In this document: positions 34,218 to 46,180 of the stretch, piece by piece
Layout of the letters: the number at the start of each line of letters is the position of its first letter
Numbering within the stretch: position 1 is the first letter of the stretch
DNA from: Datnioides undecimradiatus
Lineage: Eukaryota; Chordata; Actinopteri; Lobotiformes; Datnioididae
Assembly (NCBI GenBank): GCA_008933995.1
Contig: WARS01000009.1
Span: forward strand, 298,501-362,500
Direction of reading: 5' to 3'
Length of the DNA stretch: 64,000 nt
Notes under the pieces: generated by a model
Told to the model about the DNA's origin: nothing
Database searches by the model: none
The model's input: only the letters and a program-made list of their open reading frames with translations
Made by a program: the position numbers and the translations under genes

Positions 34218-36414
34218 TCCATTTGATCTTGATTTACACCCTTTGGATAACAACAGCCTTGGTGAATGAGGGTCTTCACAGATATTTTTGATTTTTCACA
34301 CATTTAATCTTCAGTCACCGTTGAAAACTGAATAACAGCACAGATAAAAGTGCAAGAACATTTCTCAATATGTGTCTTATTCACTATTTAACCCATCTCC
34401 CCTCCAAATAAGGCCCTCACCAGCTCCCACAGCATATCCACCAACATCTCTGTGTATCTCTTTTCCTCTCTATTCATCTACTCCTTTCACTCACGCTGCA
34501 TGTCCCTCGTTCCCCCGTGTCGGGAGCTCAGACAGTATGAATCACATTCAACAAGTTCCCCTGTGAGACAGTGAGCGATAGTGTGAAGTCGATCTAAATT
34601 CATCTTCAGGCCTGCTGGAGGCTTTACAGGGAGACAACGTGGCATCATGCAGTAGGGTGCTGGAAAAACGGGGACAGCTTTGTGTCGGCGCCACATCAAC
34701 CTCGGCTGAATCAAAATCAGATAGCTTTAAGGGTTAGTTTGGGGTTTTTTGAGTGGGTTTGCATGAGGAACTGAGCAGTTTATCACCTACAGTAGATGGT
34801 GTTAAACCGGCAATCGTGAATTCGTAAATTAAACACAGTGTGCAGCGTAGGGTGTCCTGTCCTTGCTGGTTGACTTGTAAAGAAAACAGAAACTGAAAGC
34901 AATGCAGTTGCCTTTGTGATAGCAGCAACTTGGAAATGCTGCAGGGAAGGCAAGCAGCAAGGTTGTCTAGAAGCAGCTGTTGTGCTGAATAAAATCAAAA
35001 TACGCACCCTTCTTAATACTCGGCAAAGACAATGCAACACTAATCTTTGCCTGCAAAGAGTATGCACTGACAATATACAGTATTCCCAGAGTGCCTTGCA
35101 TACAAACTGTGACTTTGCATGTGTAGGCAACAAGGTTTACAGGTGTGCATCAAAGAAGACATGCAAAAGTTAAGAGCAGTTATATTATTGCACATTAAAG
35201 TTACATATTATTATTATCATTGTATAGTTTCATGGTTTAATGCTTTAATGGATTTCATATTTTGTAGTGCAGACTGATTTTACTTGGCTAAGTTCATAAA
35301 CAACAACAACGACCACATCTCACTCATACCTCTGTTAACCAGCCTCCCATGCTTTCCGTGTTGTTACCTTCTAAAGCAAATACAAGAGATTAAACCAAGA
35401 TTATCTTGTTTGGAGGAGCTTTGTGCATGCTCCCACGGCGTGCACGAGCACCGCCGAACAGCTTAAGGATTTTAGTTCCTCTCATTAGCAAAAGGACAGT
35501 TTTGTTCTGTCTGTGCCCGTGTGCAAAGTGGAGCGTCCTCTGGTTAGCATGATGCTAAAGTCATATTCATCATTCCTGATTCATCAGATTCCCGACGACC
35601 CGGCCTGCTGGCTCTCATCTCGTGGTGATACTGTAGCTGTAGGAGTCAGTTCTTTATTGACAAAACGTGTGGACACGAACAGAATTAAACATGTTATAGT
35701 GTCTGTGTGTGGCTGACATACTTCCTCTTCTGTGATTTATGTCAACAAGAGAAAGAACTGTCCATCAAAAGTCAAGGCTGAGGCTGCAGAGAGCGATAAA
35801 CAACAAATAATGAGGCGTCCACTCAAAATGTCAACAAATGCAAGGGTTAAACCTCATCAATCGTTTGCTTATTAACTAATCATTACCTAATCACGAGGTA
35901 ACGATTAACCAATTAGGTGTTACTCATTAACTTATGGTTAAATGACAGTTAAATAGAATTGTGTGTCTGTCATTATAAAGTGTTTTATTGACATTATTTC
36001 ACTTTTTAAAATGTGTTTACTTCATTATTTAAGTTACAAATTCAGGTGTGATGTCTTTTATATGGTGATATATGTTTTCCCACACTTCACTGGGCTTGTG
36101 GGGAACCTAAGGCAAGAAGGTAATAAGGTAAATAGGTTTATTCACAAACTTGGCAGCGTGAGAGGCTGCGAGATGAGGCCAGAGCAGAGCTGAGACCAGG
36201 TTAGACCAGGGCTCAGACAGAATCCAGTTTGATAAGTGCAGTCCAGGGAGCTGAGTTTCAGGACCGGGCCAAGTGAGAGGGAGGAGGGCGAGGAAGGCGT
36301 CCACGATCTGGAGTGTGGATGAAAAAACAAGTATTTGAGGCAGAGCAGGATGACGATGATGACGGGTGGCAGCTGGTGGCCTGACTCCCGCGCACCTGAC
36401 TCCGCTCCTGTAAT

Positions 36415-36416
<2 letters not shown>
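34218..36416. other. Unique non-coding sequence
   Basis: No gene is recognised. 34380-34520 is pyrimidine-rich. 35170-35280 and 35850-36070 are AT-rich, with dense TAAT/ATTA strings at 35870-35950. 36107-36240 has mixed composition. Confidence 0.45.

Positions 36417-36453
<37 letters not shown>
36417..36453. repeat. (AC)n microsatellite
   Basis: A pure run of about 18 units. Confidence 0.97.
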
Positions 36454-36456
<3 letters not shown>

Positions 36457-36734
36457 GAATGGGGAGGGAGAGCGGCTGCCAACCAGGCAGGAGTGGAGGC
36501 CCTGACGCCACTCGTGCTAACGTCGCACACGATGCATGTTGGGCGTGTTAATTAGAAGAAAACATATACGAACGAATCAGCCTGAGTGAATTATTCATAC
36601 TTAACTGAAGAGTCAATTACAGCTGACATCAATAACACACATCAAAACATGTTTTCATCCGTCCGTCACGTTCCTTCCACTCCCTTTGCACCTTCTTCTT
36701 CCACGAGCCTCTGTGCCAGACTGTTCCTCAGCAC

Positions 36735-36870
36735 TTTCCCTGAGTCCCTTTGTGTTCCCTTTGTGTTTTCACGGTTCTCTGGACTGTTGTTGGCCTGATT
36801 TGTGGACCTTGTCTTCTGCCCGCTCTCTTCTGGTTTCTGGATTCGACCCCGCCTGCTTCGACCACCCATA
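36735..36870 (+). mobile_element. Dispersed T/C/G-rich repeat, partial copy
   Basis: The stretch CTGGATTCGACCCCGCCTGC then TTCGACCACCC (36837-36867) closely matches GACCCTGCCTGCCTCGACCA at 60017-60036. The TTTGTGTTCCCTTTGTG strings also resemble those of the other copies at 59.8 and 61.4 kb. The orientation is the same in all. The family is not named from memory. Confidence 0.5.
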
Positions 36871-36874
36871 AAGT

Positions 36875-37595
36875 ATAAAGAGATAAAGAGTGCAAAAGTA
36901 AGTGACGTGGCCGTCTGCACATAAACATCACATGTTTGTCCTGCTGCAGGGGTTAGGAAATACAAGTGGCTCATGCTTTACATGCCGACCTGTGAGAGGG
37001 GATCAGGGGTGTGGCCTGTACCGATGATGAAAGTGTTTAAAATGATATCCTGAAAGTCTTGGAAGCTGCAGAAACTTTCAATTTGACTTCGTTGTTCCAG
37101 GACAAAGCGCCGCATTGTGTCCATTATCGCCGCCGCCGTCCTTGTCCATTTAACGCCAGGAATCTATTCCTCAGAAACGGGGCGGGGGGCTTTAAAACGC
37201 ATTCTCAAAACAAATTGCCGTCGGATAAAACATTTCTCGTTCGCCTCTCCCCTCTGAAACCCCGACACATTTTTGGTCACAGCATGGGTCCGCTAAAGTG
37301 GCGGCGATTTTGTTCTCAGCTTCCGAGAATATCGGGGGGGGACGAGGGACGGAGCGGCGACAAGAAACACAAAGATTGGCCTCGCATTAAAATAAGAAAC
37401 AGTCACACTGTTGGCGGACGCCATCAAACAATTCACAGCTTGGCTCATTTGACTAGAAATGCGTAGCCGAGGCATAATTGCAGGAAAACAGCCGCACACT
37501 CGACGAATGTGTGACTTACTGCGTGAAAGGACTCCTGTGTGATATTTGGTGTATGACGAATAACGAGTCTGAGACTATAGAGAAGAAGCTTTTGG

Positions 37596-37599
<4 letters not shown>
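36875..37599. other. Non-coding sequence with a CpG-dense segment
   Basis: 37080-37370 holds about 25 CpG dinucleotides in 290 bases by hand count, with CGCCGCCGCCG and GGCGGCG strings. 37375-37490 is complex sequence free of simple repeats. A 135-codon frame (37059-37466) has no recognised domain. Confidence 0.45.

Positions 37600-37640
<41 letters not shown>
37600..37640. repeat. (GT)n microsatellite
   Basis: A pure run of about 20 units. Confidence 0.97.
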
Positions 37641-37642
<2 letters not shown>

Positions 37643-38390
37643 CAGTGTGTTTTAAACCTCTCTTCTCTTTCTGGTCGTCTCGCTGCGACTCCCGAATCTT
37701 CAAATGCTTCACGTCTTTATCAAGTTAGATTCTTTTGATTGATTGGTTAAAAGCTTCCTCCACTCGCTGATGTCATCAGTGATGCTTCTTTGGTGCATGG
37801 GGGGGGGTTCATGGGACTGAAGAAGATGGACAAAGAAACATAGATCTAAATACAGAAACGCATGCATGCTGATGAAACTGAACCACTCTGAGCCCATTCT
37901 CATTGTATGACGTGCAGCGGCGATAAAAGCATTTTATTCTGTTTCTTAATGTCTCTCACAGCAGGATCTAATATCTCCTGCGCTCTTGTGTCAATATGCC
38001 AACATGCATATTAATGCAGTGTGCAGTAATATGAAAAACAAGCATCGGAACAGAAACAGACCACATAGAGCGTGCATCAGGTCCAGGTTTAATGTCTCCT
38101 CTCGAGAGAAGTGATAACAACATGCAGCTTGGTCGGCTTTTGACAGCAGCAGTGCCGCTCCTGCATATTGGAGGACCAAATATAGAAATACATGAGAGTG
38201 TTAATTAGGTCTTACAGCAGGTGCCGTACCTCGTATCTCTGCGGCATCAAAACAATGTGCAGCTCCGGCAGCAGCATGTGAAAAGCTAATGGATTTAACA
38301 ATAAGGCCCTCTAATGTAATAATGTGCCGCGTCGAGCCAAACACGTGAGAAAAACAACTTGTCACATAACGTTTTTGAATCTAGGACTGG

Positions 38391-38404
38391 GTTTCCATGG
38401 ATAC
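38391..38404. promoter_or_regulatory. RFX X-box-like motif
   Basis: GTTTCCATGGATAC fits the X-box pattern; it lies about 90 bases from a perfect CRE. Motif match only. Confidence 0.3.
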
Positions 38405-38492
38405 GAAGCGCGCACACGAGCAGAACGAGCTTTCGTTCCCTCGCCGACCTCACTGTGCCGAAGGTGTTCTTGGCGTGAGGATTTGCCCTCTT

Positions 38493-38500
38493 TGACGTCA
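38493..38500. promoter_or_regulatory. CRE octamer TGACGTCA
   Basis: A perfect CREB/ATF site in a locally CpG-rich context. Confidence 0.4.
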
Positions 38501-39002
38501 CCGGGTGAAGTGCAGAAGGAGGAAGCTGCGGTCTGAGGCCTCGCCAAGGTTAAAGTTAAAGCAAGAGATCCTCCTGCGATTTGGCTCTGCCTCCATTTCT
38601 GGAGCGGACTTAAGAGTTCAATCACTTCAACAGCTGGACTTTTATTCGCTCCGACTCAAAGTGGGAAACTTTGTTGTATTTCGTCCGTTCGGGGTCACAA
38701 GCCAAGGACTCCCTGCCAGGGTCGGTGTCCGGATTAAAGCTCCAGATCACCAGTCGAAGCTTTTGAACATTTTGGCCGTTTCCCCAAGAATCACTGCGCT
38801 TATTTCAAAACATAAAAACTGGAACATCTCCTGATTTACCCATGACTGGATAGTTACTGACGTATTCAGACGCATATCTACATTTTCCTTGATAAAAATA
38901 ACAAATATGGAGGGTTGTGCATTCTTTGCAGGATATAGTTTTGCAGGATCGATTGGTACAGTCATGGTGCTTCAACAGTTATCAAAGAAACACAAATGCA
39001 CA

Positions 39003-39170
39003 TTGGTTAAATGGCTAAACTGCATTTGTATAGCTCCTCTTTAGACCACTCAAAGTGCTCGATGCTGCATAACAGCATCCCAAGGATCTGCACACACCGA
39101 GTATCACACACTCACATTCAAACCACCGACCTTCAACACAGCAACATTAGCATCAGCTCTGCTTACAGGG
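39003..39170 (-). mobile_element. LINE 3'-end-like dispersed repeat (antisense)
   Basis: GGTTAAATGGCTAAACTGCA, GTATAGCTCCTCTTTAGACC, ACTCAAAGTGCT and later AAACCACCGACCTTC occur in this order. Similar ordered strings form a very common fish repeat that ends in a GCGCTATATAAATGCAG-type LINE tail when read on the - strand. The copy is diverged. The family name is uncertain. Confidence 0.5.
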
Positions 39171-42100
39171 GATCTCACTTCACGCCACCTCAATGCACTG
39201 TGACTCTTTGCATACCTCTTACTGCATGTTCACACTGGTTTATCATCGCTGTTAACTGCAGTACGTGCACACGACATGTTTTTGCACCATCGTCAGTTTG
39301 AAACCAGATTTCCCGCCATCCTAAATTTAGCGCGCCGCTGTTTGCTGCGCACGTGCCTAGTCTGAGTTTTGGTGGCGCGATGAATCACGGCAGATTTAAT
39401 TAAAGTCTCCAGCGTAAGCTGAGCGCCGTTATGTCCCACACTTATTGTCACAGTTTATTATCTGTGGTTCGTCTCTCTGAAAGGTTAATTAAACAGCATA
39501 ATTTGAACATCCGTCAGGAAAAGATTACTAAACTAGAAAAAGAAATCTCTCCGTTACATCTTAACCTATGTTTTTATTTTCAAAACTGTAACAAGACCCG
39601 TTATTTCAGAACGTGGGTTATTCTGTGCGCATCTAAAGTTAACTTGTGGTGCGTTCACTGACAAAATGAACCAGTTATTTAGTGTAAAACTTCCAGTTCA
39701 CTCCCTGCTTCTTCTCCTCTGTCTTTGCCTCAACTTAAGCTTAAGCTTTCACTCTTCCTTCACCGGAGCTGAATGTCTTTCTCACTCAGACGACGGCTGC
39801 TCAAACCACCTTCACCCTCTGGACACGGTGTACCACGAAGCAGCGACACGGATACGGGTACGAGTGAAGCGGGGCGTCGTATCCCTGAACCACAAGTGGT
39901 GACGCTGCAACTTGTTTTGATTTCAGACTGCTACAAATATCTGGGACTCACATTATTACAGGGGAACAGCTGAGGGAAAGCAGAGCGTCCAGTTTTGCTC
40001 CGATGACATTTAAAGTTCTTTTTATCGACTAAGACGAAAGCTTAGCTGATAATCGTCTGGCCTCTACCACAAGGTTTTGTTTCTCCCTCGAGCTTCAGAC
40101 AGACATATCGTGCTTAAAACCATACTTATGATGTTCAATGTTTTATTTTCATGTGCTGTATTTGTATTCTAATGTGAAAATCAGACCATTCTTCCTGCAA
40201 AACAACATATAACTTGTTATAACGTTAGCTTAACCCATTCGATTTCAGCTAATGTCATGCCATCCATCGGTCTCAAACTGTTAGCCACACAGAGCTAGGA
40301 TTCAGTAGTCAGCTAGCTAGCTAGCAACAGCACGGCACGCTTGGGGTGTTTGAGGCTACCATCCAACGTTTCAACCTTTAAATCAAAGGTCTCCACTCTC
40401 CACCTTGACAAGGTGGACATCTTGTTAAACCTCTTCCAGTCTCTGTTTTAACTTGTATTAAAATTCAGGCCGCAGCTGAAATCATCTGCACGAGAGGCTG
40501 ATTTTAACCGTAATCATTACTTCCACTAATCCATCACTCCATCCCGCCTTCATCTCCGCGTCTCGCCCACCCTCTCCCCACTCTCCATCCCTGAAGTCCA
40601 ATTAAAACTCGAGTCATGACTCAGCCTCAAACAACCAGAAAACTAGAGGGTCTTAATTTATCCTTCCATCCATTATTATCTGAACTAATGGGAAACAAAC
40701 TCAGCGTTATCCCTCATCATGATCTATGGACATTAATTAACTCTCCCGTCTTCTCTCTCCTCCTCCCTCTCTTAAATTAAATATCAGGTTGTGATCTTGA
40801 CAAGCTGAGTTTACCTTCTCTCCATCTCTGTTCTCGCTCTTTTAAAATTCAGCTTGTGCTCTGTCTTTAAGCGGCAGAAACGTCTGTGCTCAACCATGAC
40901 TGCAAACTTTATTCTACTGCTGCCTGTTTCATTTTCAAACATTGATCTTAACTTGAAACTGAGATGAAACCTCTCTCTCGTTCTGCACGGCATGCTAATC
41001 AGTTCTAATTCATATGTAAGTTAATTATGATTTTGTTAATACATTAGGTTTGCAAGTGAATTTACCTATATTTAAACAAATACTGTACCAGCCTATGTTG
41101 AAAACAAACATAAAGTATTTTACTTACATGTTTTTAATATTTACCTTTTAACTTTTTGTCCTGCGTCCTGTCAAAAAGGCAATTTATCATCAACAGTTTC
41201 ATAAAAACTGCAATAAAGACTGCAAAATTCTGCTTAAAGACACAAAAAACACTGCAAAATAGGTTCAAATGTGCACATTTCACGCAAAAAAACACACATA
41301 GTTGTCACAAATGTTGAAATATTTTGATGAATTTAATGGAATAATTCAAATTCCACTTCCCATAAACGTTAAAGTCACCCTGCTTAGTTGTTTTAGAGTG
41401 ATGAGAGGCCACATGAGCCAAGTCAATGACATTATTTGCTGTAGAAGATGTTGTTTAAAGTTTTTTTTAGCTAAATAAACCTGTTTTTTTAATCGAAACT
41501 ACAAATTCCTTTGAAAAAAATGGCTGTTTTTTTCTCCATTTCAACAATTTATTGTTTTAATTTTCTTTGGGCCTACTGAAACAAGAGGAGGAAAGGATCA
41601 ATCTGGCATTTTTTTTATTACAGACTAGTCCTCCACTTGACAGAATTTAAAAAAAACAGCAAAAAAGACAAAAACATGACTCAAAACAGCATTTCCTGCT
41701 CTGATCCCATCATATCTACTCCACTCAGCTCACTGATCCCTCATTAAACAGGCCCGCTTGGAGATGGGATCTTTGTTTTACATCTTGCTTTTGCGATAAT
41801 ACCTCCACGACTATAAAGCTGCGTCTTTGTGCTTCTCGTTCTCACAATTGTTCTTCTGCTTCACTCATTTTCCTTTTCTCCCTCCCTGTTAAATAAAGAC
41901 CAAAACCTTTCCGGGCTTGTTTTAATCCCCCTTCCTGTTAAAATTCATCCTATGGTCCTTCTTTTTATCAATATACTGTAATTTCTCCCGGGTGGTCGCT
42001 CTGGTTAGGAGAAACAATGTTATCCTTCCACATCATTATGAGACATTAATTGACTCATCCTATCTTTTCCCTCCTTTCGGGTCTCCTATCTCGACTTGAC

Positions 42101-42430
42101 TTGGCTTGATTAATTCATGCCTGCGGTATATCTGGGGAGAATATTAAAACAATCTCCAATCCCTCCATTCTCCTCTTTTCTCTTTATCGTCCTCTCGGCT
42201 GCTTCTCAGACAGGAAGTGAGGAAACATTCAGGTTTCCTTCGCCGTTCTTTCATAAACGCTCGAGCTAAACTGGCCCAAAGACACCGAAGCTTGACGTCT
42301 TTGTTAACTTGTGTTATGTGGCATGCTTTTAACCCATTACAGCGGTTTAAAGTTCATCTGACTGGTCACAAATGCATTTATGTTCATGCATCTTGCACCG
42401 TTTGCATGCTTTGGTTGCCTTCCAGCGTGC

Positions 42431-42452
42431 GTGTGTGTGTGTGTGTGTGTGT
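42431..42452. repeat. (GT)n microsatellite
   Basis: A pure run of about 11 units. Confidence 0.95.
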
Positions 42453-43041
42453 TATTCCCACATAATGAGCAGTTTGTAGGTCGGTGTCAAAGTCCGAAGC
42501 AGCCCACTGCAAACTCCCACAGACGTGATTCAGACCTGTGAGAGATCAAGACAGGGAGAGAGAGAGAGAAAGAACTCCTCATTCACTATAACACTGATAA
42601 TGTGCATGATAATAATTCAGTGTCTGATGGCTTTTGTGCCTTGAAACATTATATTTCAAGTTTAAAACACCCAAAAGTCTTGTGCTGTCCAGATGTGCTC
42701 TCTTTGCTGCTTCTTCTCCTTCACCAACAAAGCTGTTATCACTTAGCTTCCCTGATTGGGCCACTTCTCAGGACTGAGTGGGTGTGCGCAGGCTTCAGAC
42801 AGACTGCCTGCACTGTTATATGCAAGGGATTTAATCAGATTTGGAATAAACCGACCAGAATCGCATCTCAAACCTCGCTGTCGGAGTAGATCTGATCGCA
42901 AAAGTCATATTCTGAAATGAATCCAGACATGGCAGAAATCAGATACGGGCCAGCAATTTGAACAAAGCCTGAGGTTTATCGTTCTTTTTCCTGAAAACCT
43001 GGACACACCTGTGTGGGTGTGCAGCGAGAGGAAACGTGCTG

Positions 43042-43049
43042 TGACGTCA
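43042..43049. promoter_or_regulatory. CRE octamer within a 10-base palindrome
   Basis: GTGACGTCAC at 43041-43050 includes the perfect CRE octamer TGACGTCA. Confidence 0.4.
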
Positions 43050-44114
43050 CAAGACGCTGCTGACCCTCCTCCAGCCGTTCAGTTGTATGCTTTTGTATCT
43101 GAATCTGGGATCAGTTGCGCGTCCCGTTGCTCTGATTCACTCCAGCATGTGTGCGTTTCTGCGTGTGTTTGAGAGAGTGTGTGAGGCGTCAGACTTTGCA
43201 GGAGGCAGGAACTTTCGACGTCTGTTGGGAAAAGTCCATGGAAGCTAAAAAGTAAAATAATACAAACAAAGTCTTGAAACTTCATCAGGCACCTTTTAGC
43301 AGCTGATGTGTGTACATACATTATGAGCTCAGACGGCTCCAGCGGGAATAAAATCTTTAACCTTGACTGAGTAAAAGCCGTTTAAACCCACTGAGCCACA
43401 CAGGGGAAATAACTCCTTAACCTTGGCAGCTTTAAAGCTGCAATAGAGAAGATTTTTATGAGAAAATACATCTGTCTTATCAGACTAAATGATGGCAGTG
43501 ACACAGAGGAGTGCCCCATCTTCCCTCATTATGATCCTGCAGATTTGTTCTCTCTGCACAAATGGGATTCTTTCTTACTGTCCATTTTAAGTCGATTTCT
43601 CCTCGCCGATATGCGATTTTCTCTGAAAGCGCCTCTTCTGATTTTTTTGCATTGAAAAACACTTTTCCTCATTTTTTTTCTTAACCACCCAGATCCCATT
43701 GTATACTCCAGTCTGCAAAGTGTCTTTGGCACTGCTAACTCGTGCACACTAACAAACAGGATCTGCACATAAATACAGAATACTGTAGGCAGTGGTGCAA
43801 GATGACACGGGTATTGACCATGCAGCTATCAGTTTGTAGAGATTAGCTTAAACCTGCTCAGCTTAGCTCAGACCTGAAACACTATTGCTAGTCTTACTGT
43901 TAATAGTCAGCTGTGCGCAGGAGAGGCCTGGATATCTGTTATCTAACAGAACCCCGGATATAGTGTCTGTTGTCCCCGGAGCCAAAAGGTTTCAAGATTG
44001 TTCTCAAACAAACTTGGGAAGCATCTTTTTTATTGTATTGACACTCGCTGTTGCAGCCCCGGCGAGCAGAAAAGTTTCGGAGCAAAGGCACAGATGGCAT
44101 AAAAACTTAAAAAG

Positions 44115-44129
44115 CATGACCAGGTCATG
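44115..44129. promoter_or_regulatory. Palindromic nuclear-receptor-like half sites
   Basis: CATGACCAGGTCATG is a 15-base palindrome around a central A, giving divergent TGACC and GGTCA half sites (an everted repeat). Nuclear receptors use AGGTCA half sites in several arrangements. Motif match only. Confidence 0.25.
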
Positions 44130-45415
44130 TTCACTCATATTTTCACCAATGTGTCTAATTACAGGGAGAGCAATCAATATACTTTCGAGGGTTTGGGTTT
44201 TAGTGTCCTCTGGCCCCTTTAGGAATGTAATGGAGAGCTGCACTCAGCCAAGCAACATGTCTTCACTGAAGCAAGTTATGAGATTTTAGCCAGAATCGAT
44301 TAGAATGATGGAAAGGGTGGATAAAACTGGGTCCAGGTCGAAAAAGGGCTGAAGTTAGCTCTTAAGAGAGAAATACAAATCTGTCTCCTGCAAGACACCG
44401 CGCAACCTCTACATACAGCGAAGGCTGGAGTCAGATGTGTGATGAAACTTTGTGCTTTCTTTATTTTTAGCGTCTGAAAGTTAAGAGCCGCAGATGCAGC
44501 TTTCAAGGTGATGATCCCGCACAGCTCCTGGTTTTTACGTCATGGTCTTGCAGGTCACAGATAAACATGGTACATCCAGGAGCGCGTCCAACATTAACCT
44601 GGATGATTGTCGGATACCTCAAAGGTTAAATCCTTTCAGATGTTTGCAGGATCCGCCGGCAGATGAGGATACAGACGAGGTGACATTATTGCAAATCTGT
44701 GCTTTAAATGTCAAAAGTAACATCCTAACATCTAATCATCACCTGGGAATCTACCACACACGTCTGACCTGACGGATTATAAAGCCTCCATCTGTACCTG
44801 TAAATCCTGCACCTTGTCTGCGATGCTGGTGCTAACGCCGCTCCCACTGCCGTCATCTGTTCTCTTGTATTATTACATGAAATGGGGGATTCGTATCATG
44901 GGTATGAAATCATATTTTAGTATGATTTGAATATGAATATGAATTGAGGACAAATACCGTGACAAAACACCTGCGGTCAGTCAACTTCCTGATGCGTTGA
45001 AGGTGTCCCTGCAAAGTTTGCCCTTGCATTTGATCCGTTTGCAGAGATGGACTCAGATTCACATCAGATTACTTTTAAGATATCAGCGGAAGGTTTGTTC
45101 TCGCAGCTCAGAGGCTTAATTATGTCTGATTATACCGCTCAAGTGCAATTAAAGTAATGCAAACACGTATTACTGCAGGAAGCTGCAATAAGAAAAACAC
45201 CGACATGTGGATTCTTGGTCACGACCTCTTGTCTCGTCTTTTTATTCTATTTTGCAACATGTAAGTGGTTTAATAGACTTTCATTGAGCAACCAGAGAGA
45301 GGTGACAGGGGAGCCTGAAACAAGATTAAGATCATTGTTTAGAGTAAAGTTACATACGTGGAGTAGATCAGGTATCTTCTATCATTTAATTTGGGTATGC
45401 AAGTTTGAAATAAGT

Positions 45416-45423
45416 TGACGTCA
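45416..45423. promoter_or_regulatory. CRE octamer TGACGTCA
   Basis: A perfect CREB/ATF octamer in unique sequence. Confidence 0.4.
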
Positions 45424-45639
45424 TCCTACGTAAGTGGACCTCTCTTTGCAACAGGGACGTGCATCACCCAGACCTGCTCCACTGTTGGCTTTCTTACTGT
45501 TTCTACCGCGTCACTCGACTTTCTTGTTGTTTCTGATCCGAGCAAGTTAACTGGAAAATGAAAAAAGAAAAAGCATTAATGATCTGAGTCTCAAGAACAG
45601 CAGTTATAGCGTAACTGTGCTGACCAGGCCCAGCTGACC

Positions 45640-46180
45640 TCAGTTCTGGATCAAGAGGAAAGGATGTAAGTGGTGGATTGCCAAGACCAGTGTGCACATG
45701 GTCTGCAGAGATGTGGAAAGAGGTGAGATATGGTCAGATGAGTCATTCTTTCTCATGTTATTAATAAGTTGGCTGGTGCATGTAGGGTGAACACTCTGCC
45801 TGAATGCTTCATCCACACGTCGAGGAGGTCCGGTGGTTTAATTTATGCTGTGGAGACATTTTGCCGGCGTGGGTCGGGTCCGCTGGTCCCTGCAGAGAGG
45901 AGGGGGTTCACTGCAGATCAATACAAATGAATTCTGATGGCCGTAATCCAGCGACGACACATTTCCGTGCTGGTCGGAGAGGTCTCCTCCAGAATAACAA
46001 TGCCCTCGCCCGTGTGGCACAAAGGGCAGCAAACGGTCTGATGAGAGCAGAGATGATGCAAATCATATTCTTTGGCCTTTGTGATCACAGGACCGAGTTT
46101 AAGACCTGTGGGAATTTTCTGGACTGACGTCATTAATACACCAAGTGAAGGAATATCCTTGGAGAAACAGCCACGGAGGC
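45640..46180 (+). pseudogene. Tc1-like transposase remnant
   Basis: This is a decayed cut-and-paste transposase of the Tc1/mariner superfamily, whose intact members excise and reinsert the transposon using a DDE/D catalytic triad. Visible landmarks in order: a WSDESFF motif (TGGTCAGATGAGTCATTC at 45731-45748) holding the first catalytic Asp; a VHV-x(5-6)-LPECF-like block (45775-45812); LLQNNNAL (near 45989-46012), corresponding to FQxDNAP, in which the catalytic Asp reads Asn; and, after frame change, the region near 46090-46125 that corresponds to the SPDLNPxEHLWE block. Stops and frameshifts break the frame. Terminal inverted repeats were not found. Family assignment comes from motif order and memory of fish Tc1 copies. 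Confidence 0.7.

Larger units (their letters stand above)
37641..39002. other. Unique non-coding sequence
   Basis: No gene is recognised. A nine-G run lies near 37799-37807. An X-box-like string lies at 38391 and a CRE octamer at 38493. Confidence 0.45.
39171..45600. other. Unique, largely AT-rich non-coding sequence
   Basis: No gene is recognised. 40310-40326 is GCTAGCTAGCTAGC. 40685-40772 and 42003-42075 look like diverged copies of one another. 41130-41700 is AT-rich with A and T runs. A GT array lies at 42431-42452. CRE octamers lie at 43042 and 45416. 43940-44270 is repeat-free complex sequence. A small frame at 39666-39902 begins with a hydrophobic stretch but has no further support. 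Confidence 0.45.

Noticed and set aside
39666..39902. 78-codon frame with a signal-peptide-like Leu-rich start
   Set aside because: Small size, no conserved cysteine pattern or known family, and no splice or promoter evidence. Leu-rich starts are common in CT-rich DNA.
40310..40326. GCTAGCTAGCTAGC runs here and near 8695, 12340, 15065 and 61270 as a possible repeat family
   Set aside because: Shared strings are short and flanks do not align; GCTA/TTAGC-rich patches arise easily as simple sequence.
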